From Candidatus Poribacteria bacterium (GTDB lineage: Bacteria > Poribacteria > WGA-4E > WGA-3G), in the NCBI GenBank assembly GCA_009845505.1, contig VXZL01000575.1, positions 1 through 10,737 on the forward strand: a stretch of DNA of 10,737 nucleotides, given 5' to 3'. Each line of letters opens with the position of its first letter. The first letter of the stretch is position 1. A model generated the notes under the pieces. The model saw only the letters and a list, made by a program, of their open reading frames with translations, was not told the DNA's origin and did no database searches. Of the stretch, positions 1 through 6,624 are shown piece by piece. The position numbers were made by a program, and so were the translations under genes.

Positions 1-20
1 ACACACCCCTAAATTGCATG

Positions 21-26
21 TATAAT
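21..26 (+). promoter_or_regulatory. Possible -10 element for purB
   Basis: A perfect TATAAT lies 30 bases upstream of the purB start codon, in an AT-rich stretch. A -35 box at usual spacing would fall at or before the window edge, so only half of the promoter can be judged. The purB ribosome binding site GGAG sits at 41-44, 11 bases before the ATG. Confidence 0.4.
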
Positions 27-55
27 TAAAGTAAAAAAACGGAGTATGTATTTCT

Positions 56-1459
56 ATGGAACTTTATGAAGCCGTCAGTCCACTGGATTTTAGATACTAT
101 GGCGGGGATCCGGATTTTATGAAACGGTTATTGCCCTACGTCTCTGAAGCAGGATACGTCACGTATCAGGCACAGGTGGAGGCGGCACTGGTACGGACCT
201 TGGCAAACTATGGTGTCTGTTCGTCAGCGATCGCTGATGAGGTGGAAGCGGCGGTCGATCTTGTGACGGCGGAAGAGGTCTACGAGGAACAGTCCCGCAT
301 TCGGCACAATATTCGTTCGCTCGTTAATGTAATTCGGCGGAAAATTAGTCCCGACGCGCGCCCTTATGTCCATCTATTTGCGACTTCTGCGGACATCTTG
401 GATACGGCGACCTCCTTGCGGTTCAAGGCATTAACAGAAAATGTGATTATTCCTGACCTTGTTGTGCTGGAACAGCAACTGATTGCGTTGGCGCGTGAAC
501 ATGCGGAAACGGTGCAAATCGGTAGGACACACGGACAACACGCTGAACCGACAACGTTCGGTTATTCATTGGCACTTTATGTGAGTCGTCTGGGTACAAG
601 GATTGAGAAGATTCACGAGGCGGGTCAAAATCTGCGTGGACAATTCTCAGGGGCGGTCGGTGCGTTTAACGGTCTCACGCTCATCCATGAACACCCGGAA
701 CGGATTGAGGCGGACTTCCTCGCACTGCTCGGTTTGAAACCCTCTGATACACACACGTCAACGCAGTGTGTGGAACCCGAGTTTATCTCTGACTTGGCAT
801 ATCACGTCACGGCGGCGTACACGGTGCTTGCGAACTTTGCAGACGATATGCGACATCTCTATCGTACTGAAATCGCTGAGGTTGGCAGGAAATATAACCC
901 GCAACTGGTAGGGTCATCGACGATGCCCCACAAGGTGAATCCGGAGACCTACGAGAATATCAAGAGTTTGTGGAAGGCGTTTGTGCCACGCATGCAGACG
1001 GTTTTCATGGATAGCATTTTGGAACATCAACGCGATCTGACGAATTCAGCATCAAGTCGCTTTTTGACGGAGTTGTTTACGGCGTTTGATTACGCGATCT
1101 ATCGGCTTCGGCGTGCCTTGGACGAGATGGATGTGAAGGCGGATAACATGCGGCGCAATCTCGCGCTGAGCGCGGAGGACACGATCGCCGAGCCTATCTA
1201 TCTGTTGATGGCATATTACGGGTTTCCCGATGCATACGACCATACCCGGAAGTTAATCGGACAGGTGCATGAGACTGGTAAGAGCCTGACTGCACTGCTG
1301 TGGGAAGATGAGACGTTTCGCCCGTTCCTTGATCAGCTGACGGAGCCGCAGCGTGAGGCACTCCGGGATCCGACGAATTACATCGGTGCTTCGGTGCGGT
1401 TGACCCACGCGACGTGTGATGAATGGGAAGAACGGATTTCTAAGATGGTTGTTGGTTAA
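56..1459 (+). CDS. purB: Adenylosuccinate lyase
   Basis: Enzyme of purine synthesis that removes fumarate from SAICAR (giving AICAR) and from adenylosuccinate (giving AMP); cytosolic homotetramer in the fumarase/aspartase superfamily. The 467 residues match the usual length. Visible signatures are SRIRH at 80-84, TSADILDTA at 110-118, the RTHGQHAEPTTFG block at 157-169 with its catalytic-type His, and the superfamily signature GSSTMPHKVNP at 286-296, whose mobile loop carries the catalytic Ser. The C-terminal part (about 360-467) is the helical PurB C-domain, including SVRLTHATC near 446-454. The start at 56 gives the normal N-terminus (YEAVSPLDFRYYG) and has GGAG at 41-44. The last codons run straight into a 7-nt repeat array. 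The downstream gene begins 25 bases later but has no evident link to purines. Confidence 0.95.
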   Translation: MELYEAVSPLDFRYYGGDPDFMKRLLPYVSEAGYVTYQAQVEAALVRTLANYGVCSSAIADEVEAAVDLVTAEEVYEEQSRIRHNIRSLVNVIRRKISPDARPYVHLFATSADILDTATSLRFKALTENVIIPDLVVLEQQLIALAREHAETVQIGRTHGQHAEPTTFGYSLALYVSRLGTRIEKIHEAGQNLRGQFSGAVGAFNGLTLIHEHPERIEADFLALLGLKPSDTHTSTQCVEPEFISDLAYHVTAAYTVLANFADDMRHLYRTEIAEVGRKYNPQLVGSSTMPHKVNPETYENIKSLWKAFVPRMQTVFMDSILEHQRDLTNSASSRFLTELFTAFDYAIYRLRRALDEMDVKADNMRRNLALSAEDTIAEPIYLLMAYYGFPDAYDHTRKLIGQVHETGKSLTALLWEDETFRPFLDQLTEPQREALRDPTNYIGASVRLTHATCDEWEERISKMVVG

Positions 1460-1483
1460 TAGTTGTTGGTTGTTGGTTAAACC
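1449..1483 (+). repeat. 7-nt-period repeat array across the purB stop
   Basis: Read in 7-nt steps from 1449, TTGTTGG occurs at 1449, 1463 and 1470, TTAATAG at 1456 and TTAAACC at 1477, ending exactly at the ATG of the next gene (1484). The first unit encodes the last residues of PurB and the second contains part of its stop. The array replaces any recognisable Shine-Dalgarno site for the downstream gene. A related array in the same register is found at 9158-9185. Confidence 0.75.
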
Positions 1484-2818
1484 ATGTTTGATATTACCTA
1501 TTTAGGACGACGGTGCTTTCGTTTTATCAGACGCTATCCACGCACGTTCACAATAATTGGCTTTCTGCTAATTTTTTGTATCGGTATTCGGGTCGGACAG
1601 ACGGTTCGGTTCAACAGCGTAACGGATTATTTCCGCTCCTTTATGGATCGTGAACGGAATGATGTAACCAAATCGGTTGCACAAGGCATTAGCTACCGGC
1701 AGATATTGGACAAAGGCGTGCTGACGAACATCCTTTCGGTCTCACCGGATGCTGTTGAGATTCGTCCGTATCGAGCGTTGAGTGCGGGGATTGGCACGGA
1801 ATCGCTGGTATCGCTTGCGCGGCGGCACAAGGCGTTGGCTGCGATAAATGGCGGTTTCTTTGAGATGGCGGGGACGTTTCGTGGCGAGTCTGTCGGTGCG
1901 TTGAAGATTGACGGTGAATGGGTGAGTGAACCGGAGCAAGGGAGAGCGGTGATTGGACTCCGAACTGTTGAGGGAAACATTGAAGCGTACATTGACCGGA
2001 TTGCTCTCCGACAGGAATTGGTGTTGCCGAGTAGCGAGACATTGCCAATTGACGGGACGAATCGGAGTCGTGGTAGGAATGAGTTAGTACTTTACCGTCC
2101 GCACTTTCACGCTGTGACGTTGACGACCCCCGATGGTGTGGAAGTTGTTGTGAGGGATGGTGAGGTGACCGACATTCGTAATAGAGAGGGGAGTTCGCGC
2201 ATTCCTGCTGACGGCTATGTTTTATCCGCAAGTGGTAGGCGGAGCAGGGATCTATTGGCACATATCGCAGAAGGTGATGGGGTTCAGATTCGTGAGACCA
2301 TCATCCCTGAACGCGTTGGAGACAGCAATTTGTGGGCAAGTTTCACGCATATTATTGGTGGGGGTCCGTTGCTACTCCAAGACGGGATGGCATCCGTTAC
2401 GAAAGCGTACGAGCGCGAAGGATTTGATCAGGCATTCCACAGTTTTTGGCATCCACGCACGGCGATCGGTAAAAAGGCAGATGGTACGCTGCTGTTTGTG
2501 ACGATAACGGCGGCGGAGGCAGGTGTCCGACGTGGTGTTAAGTTACCACGGCTTGCGGAACTCTTTCTGGGATGGGGTGCGACGGACGCGCTTAATCTTG
2601 ATGGCGGCAACTCATCAATGTTGGTGATTCGAGACAAAGTTGTAAGTGTCAAGCAGACGGATTCTGAGCGTGCGAGGCCAAGTGCCAGGTCGGCACCGCG
2701 AAGGGCGGGGGCAGAGAGAAACGCGAGAACTGCCCGTGGTAACCGTCGAATTCGCCCGATGCCGAGACAGCAGGGACGCGCAATCTCAGATGCTATCTTG
2801 ATTTTTTCACGGTTTTAG
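1484..2818 (+). CDS. Membrane-anchored phosphodiester glycosidase (NAGPA-like) domain protein
   Basis: Residues 22-36 form one hydrophobic segment after an Arg-rich N-terminus (RRCFRFIRRYPR), so the protein is probably an inner-membrane signal anchor with the rest outside the cytoplasm. Residues about 85-440 show the phosphodiester glycosidase fold motifs in order: AINGGFF at 120-126, IGGGPLLL at 291-298, HPRTAIG at 323-329 and the hallmark LNLDGGNSS at 370-378. The family is named for the enzyme that uncovers mannose-6-phosphate; bacterial members are thought to act on glycan phosphodiesters or exopolysaccharide, but the substrate here is unknown. Residues 396-430 are an Arg/Ala-rich stretch (12 Arg in 35) inserted before the final conserved strand (GRAISDAILIF, 431-441). 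No Shine-Dalgarno site is visible before the ATG, which abuts a repeat array; coupling to purB translation is possible. Confidence 0.85.
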   Translation: MFDITYLGRRCFRFIRRYPRTFTIIGFLLIFCIGIRVGQTVRFNSVTDYFRSFMDRERNDVTKSVAQGISYRQILDKGVLTNILSVSPDAVEIRPYRALSAGIGTESLVSLARRHKALAAINGGFFEMAGTFRGESVGALKIDGEWVSEPEQGRAVIGLRTVEGNIEAYIDRIALRQELVLPSSETLPIDGTNRSRGRNELVLYRPHFHAVTLTTPDGVEVVVRDGEVTDIRNREGSSRIPADGYVLSASGRRSRDLLAHIAEGDGVQIRETIIPERVGDSNLWASFTHIIGGGPLLLQDGMASVTKAYEREGFDQAFHSFWHPRTAIGKKADGTLLFVTITAAEAGVRRGVKLPRLAELFLGWGATDALNLDGGNSSMLVIRDKVVSVKQTDSERARPSARSAPRRAGAERNARTARGNRRIRPMPRQQGRAISDAILIFSRF

Positions 2819-3043
2819 GTTATCTTGAAATTTGGGCAACCTATGGACAGATGATTCATAATAGGTTTATTGAAATACGACTTGATGTGCTCTACATTTC
2901 ATGTGGGTAATTTTTGTTTTTCTTCATAATTTTTGTCAGATATGTTATCATCCTTACAGTTGATTCAGAATGCAGTGCCAATAGGTTTATTGTTGGTTCC
3001 TGTAACATCATTTGACCACTATCTGTAAAGGAGAGTCTAAACC
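2819..3043. other. Intergenic region with a 13-bp direct repeat
   Basis: This 225-bp AT-rich gap has no plausible gene. AATAGGTTTATTG occurs at 2860-2872 and again at 2980-2992, both preceded by TGATTCA a few bases or so upstream. A weak promoter can be drawn with TTCATA (2923-2928), a 17-base spacer and TATCAT (2946-2951). The strong AAGGAG at 3028-3033 serves the next gene. No terminator hairpin is evident after the glycosidase gene. Confidence 0.5.
2923..2951 (+). promoter_or_regulatory. Possible promoter for the 100-residue secreted protein
   Basis: TTCATA (4 of 6 to the sigma-70 -35 consensus) and TATCAT (5 of 6 to -10) are separated by 17 bases. Transcription would start near 2958, leaving a leader of about 85 bases. 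The match is modest and AT-rich sequence gives chance hits. Confidence 0.3.
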
Positions 3044-3346
3044 ATGAAAAGAAAAGTGTGGATCAATAGATTGATTCTTATTCTTATTAGTGCGTGCGTG
3101 TTTATCGTCGGAATTTACACTCCCGCAGCTCACGAGGAGAGTGATGACTGTTTTTGGATGATTGTAATCGTGAATATTGAGCACTATAGTTACTATTCCT
3201 GCTCCCAAAACTCAGTATGTCAAGTGTTCTACGATGGTAGTACATTTGCAGCAATAGAGTTCTGCGCGGTACATGAGAGTACCCCTAGTGATTACTACGA
3301 GTTCTGGTATCAGGGCGATTTGGGTACTAGTTGCTATCATCACTAA
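3044..3346 (+). CDS. Small secreted Cys/Tyr-rich protein of unknown function
   Basis: I do not recognise this 100-residue protein. It begins with a positive MKRK and a hydrophobic stretch (about 10-25), a clear export signal. ISAC at 15-18 fits a lipobox, which would make it a lipoprotein modified at Cys18, but the hydrophobic run continues past that Cys, so cleavage by signal peptidase I near residues 28-29 or an uncleaved anchor are also possible. The mature part is acidic and aromatic and carries five Cys (36, 53, 59, 74, 97) plus eight Tyr, and ends in YHH. The Cys pattern suggests disulfide bonds outside the cytoplasm. Coding is supported by AAGGAG at 3028-3033 (10-base spacing) and by a perfect hairpin directly after the stop. 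It looks like a single-gene transcript. Confidence 0.65.
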   Translation: MKRKVWINRLILILISACVFIVGIYTPAAHEESDDCFWMIVIVNIEHYSYYSCSQNSVCQVFYDGSTFAAIEFCAVHESTPSDYYEFWYQGDLGTSCYHH

Positions 3347-3347
3347 T

Positions 3348-3375
3348 GCCTTGTTCAATGATAACTGAACAAGGC
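3348..3375 (+). terminator. Hairpin terminator after the small secreted protein
   Basis: A perfect 10-bp stem, GCCTTGTTCA at 3348-3357 with TGAACAAGGC at 3366-3375, encloses an 8-base loop. It starts one base after the stop codon. A weak T-rich stretch (ATTTTA at 3381-3386) follows a few bases later rather than at once, so intrinsic termination is likely but not textbook. The position alone argues for a transcript end. Confidence 0.6.
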
Positions 3376-3453
3376 TATCCATTTTACTCTCATGCTTATC
3401 TTAATTGTATCCCAACAATTCAGAGGCATTTAGTTTTCCAATAATTTAGGTCC

Positions 3454-3508
3454 GGAAGCCCGAACTTGTTTGGGAAAAGTGCACTGCCCCGAACAAGTTC
3501 GGGCTTCC
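3454..3508. repeat. Long inverted repeat, REP/MITE-like unit
   Basis: The arms GGAAGCCCGAACTTGTT (3454-3470) and its exact reverse complement (3492-3508) form a perfect 17-bp stem. The stem can be extended inward by a T-G pair and three G-C pairs (3471-3474 with 3488-3491). The loop contains the 8-base palindrome AGTGCACT at 3478-3485. No T-tract follows, so this is not a typical terminator. The arm ends GGAAGCCC also occur at the left end of the tnpB element in this window, which hints at a palindromic mobile repeat. Confidence 0.7.
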
Positions 3509-3581
3509 ATTCACAATTAACCTGCACACAGGTAAACTTATCTCTTAAAACTAAATAGCCCTACCAACAATTAGAATGAAC

Positions 3582-3609
3582 TTGACAAGGAATGGATAGT
3601 TTTGGTAAT
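3582..3609 (+). promoter_or_regulatory. Probable promoter of the DUF4159/SBP-OmpA gene group
   Basis: A perfect -35 box TTGACA lies at 3582-3587. The best -10 candidate is GGTAAT at 3604-3609 with a 16-base spacer (4 of 6). Transcription from here would begin near 3616, about 55 bases before the chosen ATG at 3671. This position makes the longer TTG-initiated reading frame from 3602 unlikely. Confidence 0.45.
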
Positions 3610-3670
3610 TTACTGCAAGACATTTCCTAGCATCTCGAATCGAAAAATTGAAAAATTAGAGGAACCAGAA

Positions 3671-4543
3671 ATGTTAACCAAAAGGAAAACAACTGACGAA
3701 AAGACCCTTCGCCTCTCACGACGCTCTTTTTTCAAAGGTTCGGTTGGGCTTGCTGCTTCTGCGCTTGCGGCGGGTGGATTAATTCTGCCTGCGGACGCAC
3801 AATGGGGTTTCCGAGAATATATTCCTTATGACGCGGCACGAGACGTTCATTACGGCACGCGATATGGCGTGATTGAACATCACTATCCTGAGATGAATCC
3901 GACGGGTGAGAAATTTACGTTTGTGCGACTTAAGTATCCGGGTGGCGATTGGTACACGAACATCGTTAACTATTACCGGTGGCAATCGGATTTGAAGTTT
4001 ACGGAGATTCTCGCTGAGAATACGACAATCGATGTTGAGGTACGTGAGAATCCACAATATGTTGATATTGACGATGAAGGATTATTCGCCTATCCGTTCC
4101 TATACATGACTGGACACAGCGGGATTCGACTCTCTACGGAACAGGTTCGTAAATTACGGGATTACTTTGAACGCGGCGGTTTCCTCCACGTCGAAGATTG
4201 CGATGCACGCTGGAATAACTATCGCGGGGGTTTACGCCCGTATATCTATGAGATGGTTCGGCAGGTATATCCAGAAAAGAAGTTTGAACGTTTGGATATG
4301 AGCCATCCGATTTATCATACGCTCTATGAACATGATGAATACCTTGGTGGTGACAAACGCATTCCAGATATATCTGATTATGACGAGGCTATTATGGATG
4401 ACGATCGCGTGGTTATCTATTTCTGTCCGAGCGATTTGAATTGTGCGTGGGAAGGTAGACCGTGTGAGCCGGGTGGCGAGGAACAACGGACGTGGGCATT
4501 TAAACAGGGAATAAACGTTGTTGCGTATGCGTTGACGCGGTAA
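3671..4543 (+). CDS. Tat-exported DUF4159 domain protein
   Basis: The 290-residue product starts with a clear twin-arginine signal: SRRSFFK at 16-22, an Ala/Gly-rich hydrophobic stretch at 24-39 and an ADA cleavage site at 41-43. The protein is thus folded in the cytoplasm and exported. The body matches my recollection of DUF4159, a family of unknown function with a glutamine-amidotransferase-like fold: FTFVRLKYPGGDWYTN at 82-97, PFLYMTGHSG at 142-151, a region ending GGFLHVEDC at 169-177, and MSHPIYHTLY at 210-219. Four Cys lie at 177, 252, 258 and 265. The ATG at 3671 was chosen because it has GAGGAA just upstream and puts the Tat motif near the N-terminus. It ends 38 bases before the next gene and may share its transcript. 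Family members often neighbour vWA genes, as here. Confidence 0.85.
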   Translation: MLTKRKTTDEKTLRLSRRSFFKGSVGLAASALAAGGLILPADAQWGFREYIPYDAARDVHYGTRYGVIEHHYPEMNPTGEKFTFVRLKYPGGDWYTNIVNYYRWQSDLKFTEILAENTTIDVEVRENPQYVDIDDEGLFAYPFLYMTGHSGIRLSTEQVRKLRDYFERGGFLHVEDCDARWNNYRGGLRPYIYEMVRQVYPEKKFERLDMSHPIYHTLYEHDEYLGGDKRIPDISDYDEAIMDDDRVVIYFCPSDLNCAWEGRPCEPGGEEQRTWAFKQGINVVAYALTR

Positions 4544-4581
4544 TTGTAAAATCTACCCTAAAGAAGAACGAGGGGAAAATT

Positions 4582-6507
4582 ATGAAAAAGAATTTTAGGG
4601 CATTTCGCCAAGGCTTTTTTACTTTCCAGAACAGGTTTTTGGAAACTTGGAAGGTACGCCGAAAATGTCTGTTGCTTTGTCTTGTGACGTTACTTATTTT
4701 TCTTGCCCCATACGCGAAGGCGCAAGAACTGTTTTCAGATGCAGTCGGTCCTGTGAGAGTTCAAGAGGTAACGGTAGTGACCCCGTTGGTAGTGCCATAC
4801 ATCACATGGGGTGGGGAAGCAGCACTCTTCCACGCCAATGGTGGACTAACGACGCGTCCGGGTACGATTATGGCGGAACTCGGAATGAATATCAAATTGG
4901 TTCCGGGCGACAATTTCCAGCAACAGGTCCGCGACTATCTTTCAGGCAAATCCCCGTTTCTGCGTGGCACGTTTAGGATGATAGTGCAGGCGAGTGAAGC
5001 CATAGGAAAAGATGCGCGCACAAAACCGGTCGTTTTTGGGCAGCTCACCTGGTCGGCGGGGGATCATTTCGTTGGACGCTCTAACATCCGGAAGATTTCT
5101 GACCTCAGGGGCAAAAAGATCGCTATCCAAAAGGGTGGTCCCCACGTAGGGATGCTCTATGATATGCTGAAAACTGCCCGGCTTTCAAAGTCAAATGTGA
5201 CAATTGTTTGGGTAGACGAATTAACAGGTGCCAACGGACCGGCAGAACGCTTCCGCAACGACGCAACTATTGCGGGTTGTTTTGTGATAACGCCTGATAT
5301 GATTGGATTAACAGGTGGATCTGAGAACACTGGCACAGGTGCTGAAGGCACGGTTAAAGGGGCAAGCGTCGTCGTGAGCACTGCGACACTTTCTCGTTCG
5401 ATTGCGGATGTCTATGCGTGCCGCAAGGATTTCTACGACGCTTATAAACCGTTTGTTGAACGTTTCTTCGCTGGTTATCTGAAGGGTGCCGAAGAGGTTG
5501 TCGCTCTGAAAAAAACATACGAAACGAGTGGTTCCGAAAAGTACACGCAGCTCCTGACGATGATGCAAAACATCTACGGGAAGGAAGTATTGCCCACCCT
5601 TGAAGAAGATGCCCACGGCTTAATAGCAGATTGTACGTTCGTTGGGCAACCCGGAAATATTGCTTTCTTCAACGATCCGAGCAACACCATTACCGGTTTT
5701 GAAGGCTTTAATAAAGCTGGATTGGATATGGCGGTGAATTGGGGATTTGCGAGACAGAGATACGCGCTAATTCCGTCGGATCTGGATTTTAACGCCTCAA
5801 CTTTTAAGAATCTGCTCACGACTACCGTGACAGCACCTTCGCAATTGAAACAGACCCGTTTCAAAAAGGAGACAGTGCGCGCTGAAATTGAATCGTTTAA
5901 TGAAGACGCAGTGCTTGACGAGAAGACGCTCATCTCGTTTACGATTCAATTTAAGGCGAACCAAGATACGTTTAGTGATACTGAATATCGGGAAGAGTTT
6001 GACCGAGTTGTTGAATTAGCTTCAAGATATGGGAATGCAGCCATCGCGATCAAAGGACACAGCGATCCGTCTCGAACACTAAGCGTATTGGTTAAAACGG
6101 GGCTTCAAACAGGTGTTTTGAAGCGAACAGGGACGCGAGGTAACTACAAATACTTTATGAGTGGCAGGCCTTTTAGTTTGGAAGACACGGCTAATCTGAT
6201 TCGATTGATTCAAGAAAAGAAGTTTGACGATGGTAGCAGCGTTGAGAGTCCTTATCAAGTGATGCGCGCTGCACTTAAACTCTCTGAACAGCGTGGTCAA
6301 GCCGTGAAACAGGCAATTATCACATACGCCCGTCGCAAAAACGCCCGTATCGATCCAGATCAGATTGTGCCGGTCGGTGTCGGGATTAAGGAGCCTGTTA
6401 TTGCAAAGCCGACGAGTCCGACGGAAGCAGCAGAAAATCGGCGGGTTGAGTTCGCACTGATTAAAGTTTCAGCGGAAGCCGTTGCGGTCTCCGATTTTGA
6501 TTTTTGA
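4582..6507 (+). CDS. Secreted substrate-binding protein fused to OmpA peptidoglycan-binding domain
   Basis: The 641 residues begin with a long signal peptide (hydrophobic 29-42, AKA cleavage at 45-47). Residues about 60-400 resemble type II periplasmic binding proteins of the NMT1/SsuA/TauA kind: VVPYITWGGEAALFHANGG near 70-88, the typical ISDLRGKKIAIQKGGPHVG at 172-190, and a distal segment with GQPGNIAFFND at 355-365. The C-terminal part (about 451-627) is an OmpA-like wall-binding domain: GHSD at 492-495, LSEQRGQAV at 567-575, NRRVEF at 619-624. Asp495 and Arg571 match the residues that bind diaminopimelate in known OmpA domains. About 60 extra residues sit between these motifs. The protein is predicted to be periplasmic and attached to peptidoglycan. 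The ligand cannot be read from sequence, and no permease or ATPase gene is present. Ribosome binding site GAGGGG is at 4570-4575. Confidence 0.8.
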   Translation: MKKNFRAFRQGFFTFQNRFLETWKVRRKCLLLCLVTLLIFLAPYAKAQELFSDAVGPVRVQEVTVVTPLVVPYITWGGEAALFHANGGLTTRPGTIMAELGMNIKLVPGDNFQQQVRDYLSGKSPFLRGTFRMIVQASEAIGKDARTKPVVFGQLTWSAGDHFVGRSNIRKISDLRGKKIAIQKGGPHVGMLYDMLKTARLSKSNVTIVWVDELTGANGPAERFRNDATIAGCFVITPDMIGLTGGSENTGTGAEGTVKGASVVVSTATLSRSIADVYACRKDFYDAYKPFVERFFAGYLKGAEEVVALKKTYETSGSEKYTQLLTMMQNIYGKEVLPTLEEDAHGLIADCTFVGQPGNIAFFNDPSNTITGFEGFNKAGLDMAVNWGFARQRYALIPSDLDFNASTFKNLLTTTVTAPSQLKQTRFKKETVRAEIESFNEDAVLDEKTLISFTIQFKANQDTFSDTEYREEFDRVVELASRYGNAAIAIKGHSDPSRTLSVLVKTGLQTGVLKRTGTRGNYKYFMSGRPFSLEDTANLIRLIQEKKFDDGSSVESPYQVMRAALKLSEQRGQAVKQAIITYARRKNARIDPDQIVPVGVGIKEPVIAKPTSPTEAAENRRVEFALIKVSAEAVAVSDFDF

Positions 6508-6552
6508 CCAGGATTAATGTGATTTCAGTGATTACCAGGATTACGCGGATGA
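6508..6552 (+). repeat. Degenerate 9-nt-period array after the SBP-OmpA stop
   Basis: Starting at the first base after the TGA, five successive 9-mers share GAT at positions 5-7: CCAGGATTA at 6508 and 6535, ATGTGATTT at 6517, CAGTGATTA at 6526 and CGCGGATGA at 6544. The exact repeat of CCAGGATTA is spaced 27 bases, three units. It fills the first part of the 117-bp gap before the vWA gene. Confidence 0.6.
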
Positions 6553-6568
6553 ACTGGGAAAAGCAGCC

Positions 6569-6598
6569 CGGTAATCATGGTCAGATGACTGATAACCG
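6569..6598 (+). other. Imperfect hairpin between SBP-OmpA and vWA genes
   Basis: CGGTAATCA (6569-6577) pairs with TGATAACCG (6590-6598) with one A-A mismatch. Inside it GTCA and TGAC (6580-6589) pair around a 2-base loop, leaving a TG bulge at 6578-6579. There is no T-tract, so it may be an RNA processing or stability element in a polycistronic message, or chance. Confidence 0.35.
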
Positions 6599-6624
6599 AT
6601 ACCTTACTGAGATAAGAGTTTTTT

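Larger units (their letters stand above)
3376..3670. other. Gene-free stretch with long palindrome and promoter
   Basis: Between the small-protein terminator and the DUF4159 start codon there is no convincing gene. An upstream in-frame TTG at 3602 would extend the next gene but overlaps its promoter and lacks a ribosome binding site. The stretch holds a 17-bp-stem palindrome (3454-3508), a perfect TTGACA box (3582-3587) and the GAGGAA ribosome binding site just before 3671. The rest is AT-rich and I see nothing else in it. Confidence 0.6.

Noticed and set aside
1689..2261. 190-residue open frame antisense to the phosphodiester glycosidase
   Set aside because: Composition rich in Ser, His, Gln and Arg with no domain pattern, overlapping a gene with clear family motifs; a shadow frame.
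3602..3670. TTG start that would lengthen the DUF4159 protein by 23 residues
   Set aside because: It overlaps the likely -10 box, lacks a ribosome binding site and would move the twin-arginine motif far from the N-terminus; the ATG at 3671 has GAGGAA upstream.
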